DNA of 44,476 nt from assembly GCA_023413555.1 (NCBI GenBank), contig JAEZPG010000110.1:1-44476 (forward strand). Direction: 5' to 3'. Of the stretch, positions 7,908-15,712 are shown piece by piece. Numbering within the stretch: position 1 is the stretch's first letter; the number at the start of each line of letters is the position of its first letter. The notes beneath the pieces are model-generated. The model saw only the letters and a list, made by a program, of their open reading frames with translations. It was not told the origin of the DNA and searched no databases. Source of the DNA: Bacillota bacterium (GTDB lineage: Bacteria > Bacillota > Clostridia > Lachnospirales > Lachnospiraceae). The position numbers and the translations under genes are program-made.

Positions 7908-9529
7908 CTCTCTTCCCCCTTCACACATTTCTGTGCAAAAATACATTTGTTACAGTCTTCAATATTTTGCCATTCATCGTCATCTATTCCTATACAATCC
8001 ATACATTCCAGATAGAAAAATTCGCTGTCATCCCTAATATCTGATATGCTTTCTAGATCTCTGATATTAGCAGGACTATATTGATAGTCAAATTTTCCTC
8101 TTGTGCAACAATCTCCTCCTAAAAACCACTTTTTAGGCTTCAACTCATACATCCTAGAATAAAAGTTCTTTCTCTTCTGCTTTCCCTCATCTGCATTCAC
8201 AGATGGTAAAATTACACTTTCCTTTACAAAATCCCTTTGTTGAAAATACAAGCAAATATATTCCTTTTCTTCAACCACAACATAACTTCTCGGATCAAGT
8301 AAATCTCTGTTTGTATTCAAATCAAAGGCTTCCTGATTCATACATATATTCAGTATAATTTTCCAGAAGTATTTCAAAAACACCCGAATTCCAGATATTG
8401 ATTCAATTATCTTTTTACTTCGGTTCTTTGCTGATAACGATATAAATTTTCTTACTCTTTTCTCATTTTCATAACTAGTTGTATTTATTAGTTGATACTG
8501 ACCTTCCTTTGTTCCTACCAATTCTGCAAACCACTGTTTTGTATTTTCATATATCTGAAACAGAATTTCCTCCTGCTTTTCTAACAAATTTGGATTCCCA
8601 TCTAATATCTGAAAGTATGTATCTGTGACGATAGCTTCAATATATAACGCTATATCTCTTTCTTGACTATCTTCCGACTTTTCCTGAATCAATTTCTTTA
8701 GTTCCGCTATAAACTCATCACGCATAATCTGCTTTTGATTCAATGTTGTAATTCTTTCATCCTGTATATTTTCAGTAGTTGGCATTCGATCAAAAGTTTT
8801 CAAAATCATCATATAGGAAAGTCCAAGTAAAATTTTTTCTCTATTCTCATCCTCCAAATGTGCCAGTATTGAATCGTCAAAATCAATGTCTACACTCAGT
8901 GAGTCCACAAGCATTTTACCTATTTGTTCTCTATACTCTTCAAGGTCCATATTCTGATTAATAACATCGTATGCTTCATGATACTTCTTTAATTGTTCGT
9001 CCGATCCCCCCCAAGTAATAAGTGCATTTTCTCTATCAACCTTATTTAACTCCTTCGTTTCCAATTCATCTAAGGATGTTATTGTTATGTGATTTCCACT
9101 TACCTCCACCCATTCTTTCCCTGTTTCAAAATTAGGTTTTTGTATATCTTTTTTGTTGAGACTATCATCTAACCTTTTAGTTTTTTTGTCTAGAGGAGAA
9201 AACACATTTAAGACAGGAATAATTTTCTTAAATCCACCTTCTGATGATAGCTTTAAATATTGACAATACATTTCTCTGTACACATCTTTATGCATACTAA
9301 CAGGAAATGTAGAAGAATAGTATTTTGCCTGTATAATTTTACAATCCCCATCATAATCTTCTGCAGTAACATCCTCAATATACTCACAAAATATACGTTT
9401 GTTTTTTTCATTTGTTAATTCTTCTATTGCAATTAAATTTTGATAAACAAAACCACGTATACCTGAAGATGCATCACGCTTTTTTTCCCCTATAAACCCT
9501 GCTATCAACGATTGATTTTTAGAATCCAT
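7904..9529 (-). CDS. ABC-3C system effector with Cap4/DUF4297-like nuclease domain
   Basis: This 541-residue protein is the first gene of the three-gene operon. Residues 21-72 carry SSGIRGFVYQ, then CEYIEDV (Glu49, Glu52, Asp53) and IQAKYY (Gln67, Lys69), the pattern of Cap4/DUF4297-type PD-(D/E)XK nucleases. The middle, about 200-400, looks helical. The C-terminus is cysteine-rich: a CC pair at 474-475, CMDC (509-512), CNKC (526-529) and Cys535, which could bind zinc or an iron-sulphur cluster. I chose the ATG at 9529, after AGAAGGGAAGAG, over an ATG 13 codons earlier that lacks a ribosome binding site. A likely role is DNA cleavage unleashed on infection, with the ATPase and middle component as control. 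That role is inferred from the ABC-3C model, and the target is unknown. Confidence 0.7.
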   Translation of the reverse strand: MDSKNQSLIAGFIGEKKRDASSGIRGFVYQNLIAIEELTNEKNKRIFCEYIEDVTAEDYDGDCKIIQAKYYSSTFPVSMHKDVYREMYCQYLKLSSEGGFKKIIPVLNVFSPLDKKTKRLDDSLNKKDIQKPNFETGKEWVEVSGNHITITSLDELETKELNKVDRENALITWGGSDEQLKKYHEAYDVINQNMDLEEYREQIGKMLVDSLSVDIDFDDSILAHLEDENREKILLGLSYMMILKTFDRMPTTENIQDERITTLNQKQIMRDEFIAELKKLIQEKSEDSQERDIALYIEAIVTDTYFQILDGNPNLLEKQEEILFQIYENTKQWFAELVGTKEGQYQLINTTSYENEKRVRKFISLSAKNRSKKIIESISGIRVFLKYFWKIILNICMNQEAFDLNTNRDLLDPRSYVVVEEKEYICLYFQQRDFVKESVILPSVNADEGKQKRKNFYSRMYELKPKKWFLGGDCCTRGKFDYQYSPANIRDLESISDIRDDSEFFYLECMDCIGIDDDEWQNIEDCNKCIFAQKCVKGEER

Positions 9530-10390
9530 TTTACATATCTCTTCCCTTCTAATTCTATACAAAATCATAGTAGTAATTTAAAAACTATATTTGCATAATA
9601 TATAGTCAACAAACGAATTTCAGCTAGTATATTTCGATTTTATTAACTCATTTCAATTTTTATAATTTCTACTCCACCCAATTCTCATAAAAAGTTCTTA
9701 TAATACAATCCTTTTTTCAATTCTATCTAATTCGATATTATCTAAAGAAATTATACCTAATCTCGCAATTAAATTCCAGTTTTTTCTATTCAGAATTATT
9801 AATTCCCTATAAATTAACAGACCCAGCCGTAAACCTCAAGTCATACACAATCAACCTTGTACTTCTTGACATTCCCGTCTGGGCTTGTTCCATCATAGTT
9901 AAGCACTTAAGCCTAAGTGCACATTCCCCAATGCTTAACCTCATTCAATTTATATGTTATGTCGCTGCCATATTTCTTTCAATTAATCTTCTTATTACGT
10001 TCCCATCAAAACAATCACCCATTTTTATTCTTGGGACAATCTTGGGATTTTAGATTCCCTAACCTCGCAAACCCTTGCAATCCCTGTATTCCATCCCCAA
10101 ACCACCACTACTACCGTGGCAAATAATCATTACTCCCTTAATCCACTACACCAATTACTACACCAATTTCGCATCATTTGACGCATTCAAACACTCCCAG
10201 ATAAAAACAACAAATGCCATACAACCCAGTATTTATAGGCTCTACGGCATCTGTTAACGTAAGACAAAAATCAACTGCAACTGTCAAGAGGTGAGTGCTA
10301 TTTTTTTTGTGAACAATTTGTGAACTTTTCCTTTTATAAATACTCTTCAACCTCATCTCTTACATTTTTTGTCCATTACTTGTCCCATAT
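9530..10390. other. gene-free right flank of the defence island
   Basis: About 860 bases contain no believable gene. The part from 9820 to 10260 is unusually rich in C and A on the plus strand, unlike the AT-rich DNA beside it. It contains a 12-base tandem duplication at 10145-10168. Short minus-strand frames here have no ribosome binding site. I suspect debris of a decayed mobile element at the island boundary but recognise no integrase motif. The promoter of the ABC-3C operon must lie at its left end. TTGACT (9604-9609) is a possible -35, without a clear -10. Confidence 0.45.
10145..10168. repeat. perfect 12-base tandem duplication
   Basis: ACTACACCAATT occurs twice head to tail with no gap. 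On the minus strand one frame reads GVVIGVVD before a stop. The copy number of two and the 12-base unit fit a slipped duplication in former coding sequence. Confidence 0.6.
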
Positions 10391-10426
10391 AAAGAAACCC
10401 TATGGCAAACGCCATAGGGTTTCTTT
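10391..10426 (-). terminator. strong terminator of the sugar ABC transporter operon
   Basis: AAAGAAACCCTATGGC and GCCATAGGGTTTCTTT form a perfect 16-base stem with an AAAC loop. T-rich sequence lies on both sides, so it can act in either direction. It lies about 40 bases beyond the stop of the last permease gene. Confidence 0.85.
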
Positions 10427-10464
10427 TGAGTGGTAGAATTAAAATCATGGTTGCTTACTATCTT

Positions 10465-11487
10465 TTACACTGCTCGTTTCTTACGAACCATTACTACACT
10501 CTGTACCACTAAGAATAGACATAATATTGCTGCAGTGGTAATACCTGTCCACCAAGCATCACCAAGACCTGCTGAAGCTACAATGTTCTGAATTGTACTT
10601 AATGAGAGCACACCAAATAAAGTTCCGATTGGGTTTCCAACACCACCGGTTAGCATTGTACCACCAATGATAGAGGATGCAATGGCATTCATTTCCATTC
10701 CTGCAGCATTCGTAGGCGCACCTGAGCCTGCATGAAGGAAATAAACATATCCTCCTATTCCTGCTAGAACTCCACAGATTACATAGGCTAAGAATTTGGT
10801 TTTCTTCACATTAATACCTAGCATTAATGCACTCTGATTATTGCCGCCGACTGCATAAAAATGACGTCCATGTTTTGTCCAGCGAAGGTAACAAAATATA
10901 AGGATTACTACGATAATTGCCACAATAACGCCTATTTCAATGTAAGCATTGATATATTTTCCAGCTTTGTTGACAGTACCTAATCCAGGAATATTAATAC
11001 GAGTGTATTTTAAAGCCACAAAACTCTCATTTTTAACATTGATTGGATCTGTATGTACAATGGTTGTCATTCCCCTGGCAAAGAACATACCTGCCAAGGT
11101 AACGATAAACGGTTGTATATTCAAATATGCCACCAGATATCCTTGCACTAGGCCAAAGGCAAGACCAATAGCAAGTGCAATAAGTATCGATACCACTATA
11201 TTTCCACCACCCAGATCTAGGAAAACAGCACAGCACATAGTTACTAAGGCTGTCACACCTCCCACTGATATGTCAATTCCTCCTGAAATCATAACAAGAC
11301 TCATACCACAGGATACAATGATTAATGCTGCATTGCCATTTAAAATATTTAGAAAGGTCTGTGGTTTTAGAAAACCTTTACCTTGGAAGATGATGGCTCC
11401 AATATACATTACAAAAAAGACTACAATTGTAATCGTCAGTAGCAAATTAGTATCTGACATATTCTTATATTTCTTAGAAAGATTCAT
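10465..11487 (-). CDS. sugar ABC transporter permease (YjfF/RbsC family)
   Basis: This 340-residue membrane protein of the RbsC/BPD_transp_2 family is the last gene of the importer operon. It has about nine or ten hydrophobic segments. The GGIDISVGG stretch near residue 70 and the SSIIGGTMLTGGVGNPIGT stretch near 270 are hallmarks of pentose/hexose permeases. Its closest functional analogue is E. coli YjfF, one half of the YtfQRT-YjfF galactofuranose importer. One base separates its start from the stop of the other permease gene, so the two probably form a heterodimer. The arabinose genes nearby make arabinose or arabinofuranose the likely substrate (inference). Length is normal and nothing is missing. 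Confidence 0.87.
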   Translation of the reverse strand: MNLSKKYKNMSDTNLLLTITIVVFFVMYIGAIIFQGKGFLKPQTFLNILNGNAALIIVSCGMSLVMISGGIDISVGGVTALVTMCCAVFLDLGGGNIVVSILIALAIGLAFGLVQGYLVAYLNIQPFIVTLAGMFFARGMTTIVHTDPINVKNESFVALKYTRINIPGLGTVNKAGKYINAYIEIGVIVAIIVVILIFCYLRWTKHGRHFYAVGGNNQSALMLGINVKKTKFLAYVICGVLAGIGGYVYFLHAGSGAPTNAAGMEMNAIASSIIGGTMLTGGVGNPIGTLFGVLSLSTIQNIVASAGLGDAWWTGITTAAILCLFLVVQSVVMVRKKRAV

Positions 11488-11488
11488 A

Positions 11489-12589
11489 TTACGCAGCCTC
11501 CTTTGTATGTTTTCTTATTTGTTTCCATAACCGAGAAAGGCGTTCTCTTACCACTGGAGCACTTAATACTACCAGTAAAATAACAACTACCGCTTTGTAT
11601 GCCGAAAGTGCATCAGCCTTTACTTGCATTTTAAATAAGGTTGTGGTTAAAAATTGAATAACATAAGCACCTAAAATGGAGCCAACCATACTAAACTTAC
11701 CACCACCTAATGCATTTCCACCAAGGGCTACCGCTAAGATAGCATCCATCTCGATATCCTTTGCAACAACAGAATAATTTATGGTTCCTAAACGACTTAC
11801 CTTTATTAGACCTGCAACTGCCACACATAAACCAAGTATAACAAAAGCTAATATCTTAATAAGAGTAGGATTTATACCATTTAATCTCGAGGATTTCTCA
11901 TTAATGCCAACTGCTTGCGTATATAATCCAAGATTAGTAAACTTTAATGCCAAGAAGGTTAATATCATACAGATAATAGCTATGAAAAATGGAGTGGGAA
12001 TAGGAATTCCAGGTATAAATTTACCAAAATATCCAAATACCTCTGAACAATTGGTGCTAATGACTGGTAACTGATTATTATTAATCCATGCTCCAATGGA
12101 ACGTCCTGCAGTAAATAAAATCAAGGTAGCTACCATTGGCTGGATCTTAAAGCAGGCTACCAATACTCCATTAAATGCACCAAACAGCATTGCTACAACA
12201 CAGGCAACCAAAAAGGCTACAATGATTGGTGCATGTAAAGCCTCCGGCTGAGATTGTGTGCCACAAAGAACACGTAAGATCACACTTCCGCTGATTGCTA
12301 TTGTAGCACCCACACTGATGTCCTGCCCACCGGAAGCTGCAGTTACCAAGGTCATACCGATAGCCAGTATAGCTAACTCTGAACCATAATCTAAGATTGT
12401 GATAAGATTTCCTAACAGAACCGGATTACCACTGCTATTCTTACTTAATTCAATGCTATAGAAGGAAGGGTCAGCTATTAAGTTAAATACTGCAAGTAAT
12501 AACAATGCTACTAAGGGAAAAAATATCTGATGACTAGTTAGTTTTCCCAGAGCTTCTGTAATAGATTTCTTATTTGCTTTACTTTGCAT
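11489..12589 (-). CDS. sugar ABC transporter permease (YtfT/RbsC family)
   Basis: This 366-residue permease is the partner of the gene that follows it. It has multiple membrane segments, with GGQDISVGATIAISG near residue 95 and AVALGGNALGGGKFSMVGSI near 290, matching the RbsC/YtfT family. I chose the ATG at 12589 (MQSKANKK...) because AGGAGGTGA lies seven bases before it. The longer frame starting at 12610 has no such site. The start overlaps the end of the ATPase gene by 11 bases. Importers of the YtfQRT-YjfF kind use two different permeases, unlike ribose or xylose systems with one, and this pair fits that pattern. Confidence 0.87.
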   Translation of the reverse strand: MQSKANKKSITEALGKLTSHQIFFPLVALLLLAVFNLIADPSFYSIELSKNSSGNPVLLGNLITILDYGSELAILAIGMTLVTAASGGQDISVGATIAISGSVILRVLCGTQSQPEALHAPIIVAFLVACVVAMLFGAFNGVLVACFKIQPMVATLILFTAGRSIGAWINNNQLPVISTNCSEVFGYFGKFIPGIPIPTPFFIAIICMILTFLALKFTNLGLYTQAVGINEKSSRLNGINPTLIKILAFVILGLCVAVAGLIKVSRLGTINYSVVAKDIEMDAILAVALGGNALGGGKFSMVGSILGAYVIQFLTTTLFKMQVKADALSAYKAVVVILLVVLSAPVVRERLSRLWKQIRKHTKEAA

Positions 12590-14105
12590 CTTCACTGTCA
12601 CCTCCTGCAATGGTACTCATAATCATATTCTGGGTAAGATCATTTCCAGATAGCTCTCCTACTACCTTTCGGTCTCTCATGACAATTAACCTAGAGCAGG
12701 TACGAAGCATCTCATCTGTCTCTGAAGAAATAAACGTAATACACATTCCTTCTGAGGCAAGCTTAAGCACGAGTTTTTGAATTTCAATCTTAGTTCCTAC
12801 ATCGATACCTCTTGTAGGCTCATCTAAGATTAAATACTCAGGATGTGTCAACAGCCATCTGGCAAGAATTACTTTCTGTTGATTTCCACCCGATAAGGAT
12901 TTTACTGGAGTATCAACGGATGCAGTTTTTATTTCTAATAATTTAATATACTCATCTGCAAATTTATTAGCCTCTGCTTTACTAAATGGTTTAAAAAAGC
13001 CTTTGTGGACCTGTAATGCCAAGATAATATTATCACGTACAGATAAATCTCCAATAATACCATCCATTTTACGATCTTCAGGAAGATAGGCGATACCATT
13101 CTTCATGGCCTGTATAGGCTTTTTGATTTTGATCTTTTTTCCATTTTTCTTAATAAAACCATGAATGATATGATCTGCCCCAAAAATAGCGCGAACACAT
13201 TCGCTTCGGCCGGATCCTAATAAGCCTGTAAAACCATTGACCTCCCCTTTTTTAATGTGAAAATTAAACGGTTTAATTCCTGTATTACTTTGAAGCTGTT
13301 CAGCCTCAAATACGATAGAAGTACGATCCTCTTTATTGTAAATCTCACTCTCATCTTTAATATCTGATAAATCATCCAATTCCTTGCCTAGCATCTTAGA
13401 TACCAGCTGAACTCTTGATAGATCTTTTATTTCATATTCACCAACCAATTTGCCATCTCTCAAAACCGTTATTTTATCACATACTTCATAGACTTGATCA
13501 AGAAAATGAGTAACAAATATAATACCAACACCTCTTTTTCTCAAGTCACGCATGAGACTAAAAAGCTTCTCCACTTCCTGTTCATCTAAAGAAGAAGTAG
13601 GTTCATCCAAAATAAGTACTTTACAATCCATATCTATTGCACGTGCTATGGCTACCATCTGCTGAATTGCGATAGAACAGCTAGAAAGTTGCTTCGTTGC
13701 TTTTACGGGTATATCTAGCGCTTTCAAGATTTGATCAGCTTTTTCATTCATTTTCTTCCAATTCTGACCTATTCCTTTCGTACGGCCAATAAACATATTT
13801 TCAGCAACTGAAAGATTTGGACATAAGGTTATTTCTTGGTACACCGTACTGATACCAAGATTCTGTGCATCCTGTGGAGAATGAATGACTGCTTCTTTCT
13901 CCAATCCTTTTAAATAAATATGACCATCGTTTTTTTCATATACTCCGGTCAAGACCTTTATTAAAGTTGATTTTCCGGCTCCGTTCTCACCCATAAGCGC
14001 ATGTATTTCACCTTCACATAATGTGAAATCCACTCCCTGTAAGGCAAGTACTCCGGGAAAACTTTTGTGTACATTTTTCATTTCCAAGAGGGATTTGTCT
14101 TTCAC
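12579..14105 (-). CDS. sugar ABC transporter ATPase, duplicated (YtfR/AraG/RbsA type)
   Basis: This protein of about 508 residues has two ATPase halves. The first has Walker A GENGAGKST, a signature region with IQQMVAIARAI, and Walker B VLILDEPTSSLD. The second has the degenerate P-loop GLLGSGRSE, a good signature LSGGNQQKV, and Walker B LILDEPTRGID. One good and one degenerate site is normal for the CUT2 class. The first possible start is a GTG at 14117, but AGGAG abuts it directly. The in-frame GTG at 14105, 11 bases after AGGAG, is more plausible. The protein energises uptake through the two permeases. The substrate is inferred from context to be arabinose. Confidence 0.87.
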   Translation of the reverse strand: MKDKSLLEMKNVHKSFPGVLALQGVDFTLCEGEIHALMGENGAGKSTLIKVLTGVYEKNDGHIYLKGLEKEAVIHSPQDAQNLGISTVYQEITLCPNLSVAENMFIGRTKGIGQNWKKMNEKADQILKALDIPVKATKQLSSCSIAIQQMVAIARAIDMDCKVLILDEPTSSLDEQEVEKLFSLMRDLRKRGVGIIFVTHFLDQVYEVCDKITVLRDGKLVGEYEIKDLSRVQLVSKMLGKELDDLSDIKDESEIYNKEDRTSIVFEAEQLQSNTGIKPFNFHIKKGEVNGFTGLLGSGRSECVRAIFGADHIIHGFIKKNGKKIKIKKPIQAMKNGIAYLPEDRKMDGIIGDLSVRDNIILALQVHKGFFKPFSKAEANKFADEYIKLLEIKTASVDTPVKSLSGGNQQKVILARWLLTHPEYLILDEPTRGIDVGTKIEIQKLVLKLASEGMCITFISSETDEMLRTCSRLIVMRDRKVVGELSGNDLTQNMIMSTIAGGDSEDAK

Positions 14106-14137
14106 CAGTGTATTCACTCCTCACTTATTATAAATAA

Positions 14138-14177
14138 CGTGGTGCACGCATACTGTTAATAATTACGCTGCACCACG
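14138..14177 (-). promoter_or_regulatory. intercistronic hairpin between binding-protein and ATPase genes
   Basis: CGTGGTGCA and TGCACCACG form a perfect 9-base stem around a 22-base loop, in the 106-base gap after the binding-protein stop. No strong U-tract follows on the minus strand. Such hairpins commonly protect the upstream message, keeping binding protein in excess over ATPase and permeases. Partial termination is the alternative. Confidence 0.6.
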
Positions 14178-14211
14178 CTGATTAGCTTGTCAAAACTTTA
14201 TATTATTTTAA

Positions 14212-15282
14212 TTAGATACCATATTTGTCTACATCTTCTTGGGTGATTGTAGATGCATCAAATCCCTTTTCTTCCATGATAATTGTCTTTTCTGCAAGAG
14301 TTTCACCATTCTGAAGTTTCTTGATGATATCATCAATATAGGATGCCTGGAAAGGATTACATTGTCCATCATAGTTCCAGTTCTTCTTAAGAAGTTCTTG
14401 AAGAGCCCATTTGTTACAGTCATAACCCATAACGATTACATCTTTGCCAACTCCATGAGATATATTAGCTTTGTCTAGGGCTGCTACAGCACCCTTAGCC
14501 ATATCATCATTCTCTGCATAGATTACATTGAAAGGTTTCTTTGAATCAATCACAGATTGCACAATCTGTTGTGCTCTCTCAGCGTTCCACTCAGCTGTCT
14601 GCTGAGCAACAATATTCCAACCATCAGATTTAGCTGTTGTATCCAATGCACCGGAACGGCCTTTCTGAGCTGCAGAACCCATAACACCCTGAATATGTAT
14701 AATATTGTACTCTTTTAAATTCTGTCCCTTTAACCAAGTAACTGCTGTCTCGCCTTCTTTTGCCATATCAGAAACGATAGAAGCTTCATAAAGACTTTTA
14801 TCTGCATCAATTGTACGGTCAAATAAGATAACCTTAACACCTGCATCCTGAGCGTCCTTTAATACGGAATCCCAACCAGCTGTATCAGCTGCGGAAAGAA
14901 GTAAGTAATCAACCTCATCTTGAATGAACTTCTGAGCTTGTTGAATTTGCTCTTCGTTCTTAAGGCTGTATGCAAAAGATGCCTCGTAACCATTCTCCTT
15001 AGTGAATTTAGCTTTTAAATCCTTGTCGTTTGCTGTACGATAACCAGATTCATTTGGATCATTGTTAATGATACCAACTTTAATCAAATCTCCTGCTGGC
15101 TGAGCTGCATCTGTTGCCTTTGGTGTTTCTGATACTTTTGGTACGTCTGTTGCCTTTGGTGTTGCTGTTGCTTTAGGTGAGTTTGTATCTTTGTCTGCAG
15201 TATTGGTATCTTTTGTACCACAAGCAGCTAAACTTACTACCATAAGCATTGCTAATACAAGTGAAACTAACTTTCTCTTCAT
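14212..15282 (-). CDS. sugar-binding lipoprotein of the ABC importer (YtfQ/RbsB type)
   Basis: This 356-residue periplasmic-binding-protein-like lipoprotein is the first gene of the importer operon. The signal peptide MKRKLVSL... ends in the lipobox SLAAC (Cys21). A Thr/Pro/Ala/Lys-rich linker with repeated TPKAT-like units spans about residues 28-60. The mature fold follows: IKVGIINNDPNESGYRT at its start, LLSAADTAGWDSV and KVILFDRTIDAD in the middle, and MGYDCNKWALQELL towards the end, as in YtfQ homologues. I chose the ATG at 15282, after GGGAGGAAACGAT. A frame beginning 11 codons earlier lacks this. The protein captures the sugar outside the membrane. YtfQ binds furanose sugars, so arabinofuranose is a candidate ligand, but this is inference. 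Confidence 0.88.
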   Translation of the reverse strand: MKRKLVSLVLAMLMVVSLAACGTKDTNTADKDTNSPKATATPKATDVPKVSETPKATDAAQPAGDLIKVGIINNDPNESGYRTANDKDLKAKFTKENGYEASFAYSLKNEEQIQQAQKFIQDEVDYLLLSAADTAGWDSVLKDAQDAGVKVILFDRTIDADKSLYEASIVSDMAKEGETAVTWLKGQNLKEYNIIHIQGVMGSAAQKGRSGALDTTAKSDGWNIVAQQTAEWNAERAQQIVQSVIDSKKPFNVIYAENDDMAKGAVAALDKANISHGVGKDVIVMGYDCNKWALQELLKKNWNYDGQCNPFQASYIDDIIKKLQNGETLAEKTIIMEEKGFDASTITQEDVDKYGI

Positions 15283-15316
15283 ATCGTTTCCTCCCAAAAT
15301 TAAAATATGATTCATT

Positions 15317-15327
15317 GTTCCAGGAAC
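15317..15327. promoter_or_regulatory. 11-base palindrome, candidate operator
   Basis: GTTCC-A-GGAAC is a perfect inverted repeat in the 5' leader region of the importer operon. I do not know which regulator would bind it. Chance occurrence of a palindrome this short is possible. Confidence 0.3.
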
Positions 15328-15344
15328 TTTTCCCTTAAACCAAG

Positions 15345-15371
15345 AGTATCATCCCACATTATGGTAGTCAA
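15345..15371 (-). promoter_or_regulatory. weak candidate promoter of the importer operon
   Basis: On the minus strand TTGACT is followed 15 bases later by GATACT. The spacer is short, as expected if an activator is needed. The palindrome GTTCCAGGAAC lies just downstream, near or after the predicted start site. Pattern-based only. Confidence 0.3.
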
Positions 15372-15407
15372 TTATGAAGCCCCTTATTTTACAATGTTTG
15401 TTAGGTA

Positions 15408-15436
15408 TTTACAATACAAATTTTGAGTGATATAAT
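15408..15436 (+). promoter_or_regulatory. plus-strand sigma-A-type promoter
   Basis: TTTACA, a 17-base spacer and TATAAT face the GntR/LacI-type regulator gene. The predicted start site is about 270 bases before the coding start, giving an unusually long leader. The spacing and -10 are ideal, but a nearer promoter may also exist. Confidence 0.55.
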
Positions 15437-15625
15437 ACATCTTAAATACAACTTTTTCTGTAGGTATGTTTTCTTCTGATTATATAGTAATATATTATCA
15501 TTTATCTTTCCCTACATCTTTTTTATTACATTTTACTATATTATTCTTATTGGACATTTTTTGAATAACGCTTTAGTTAGTTAATTATCTTATTAACATC
15601 TAGAATATTTTACTCATCATTTTTG

Positions 15626-15639
15626 AGTACATATGCACT
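15626..15639. promoter_or_regulatory. near-palindrome, candidate autoregulatory operator
   Basis: AGTACATATGCACT differs from its reverse complement at one base pair of the symmetry. It lies 74 bases before the regulator start. Its GTACAT core resembles AraR-type operators without matching the one at the araA promoter. Confidence 0.3.
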
Positions 15640-15712
15640 TTGTAATAATCCTTTCTTACTTTTTCTATTCTTATCATAAATAAATACTTTTTTTATGAAA
15701 GGAGATTTCAGT

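Larger units (their letters stand above)
15283..15712. other. divergent control region of importer operon and its regulator
   Basis: This 430-base AT-rich gap has no gene. It carries a good plus-strand promoter at 15408-15436, a weak minus-strand promoter at 15345-15371, an 11-base palindrome GTTCCAGGAAC at 15317-15327, and a near-palindrome at 15626-15639. The response regulator of the neighbouring three-component system would be expected to bind here. Confidence 0.55.

Noticed and set aside
9917..10257. Two overlapping plus-strand frames of 60-69 codons in the gap before the importer operon
   Set aside because: They have low-complexity composition driven by C/A bias, no ribosome binding site and no family signal.
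10174..10356. 60-codon minus-strand frame that might be an integrase relic
   Set aside because: There is no catalytic or fold motif of tyrosine recombinases. The resemblance is only of context.
10949..11530. 193-codon plus-strand frame opposite the permease genes
   Set aside because: It is a shadow of the real permease genes on the minus strand.
15567..15580. Catabolite-responsive-element-like word TGAATAACGCTTTA
   Set aside because: The distance from TG to CG is one base too long for the consensus, so it does not qualify.
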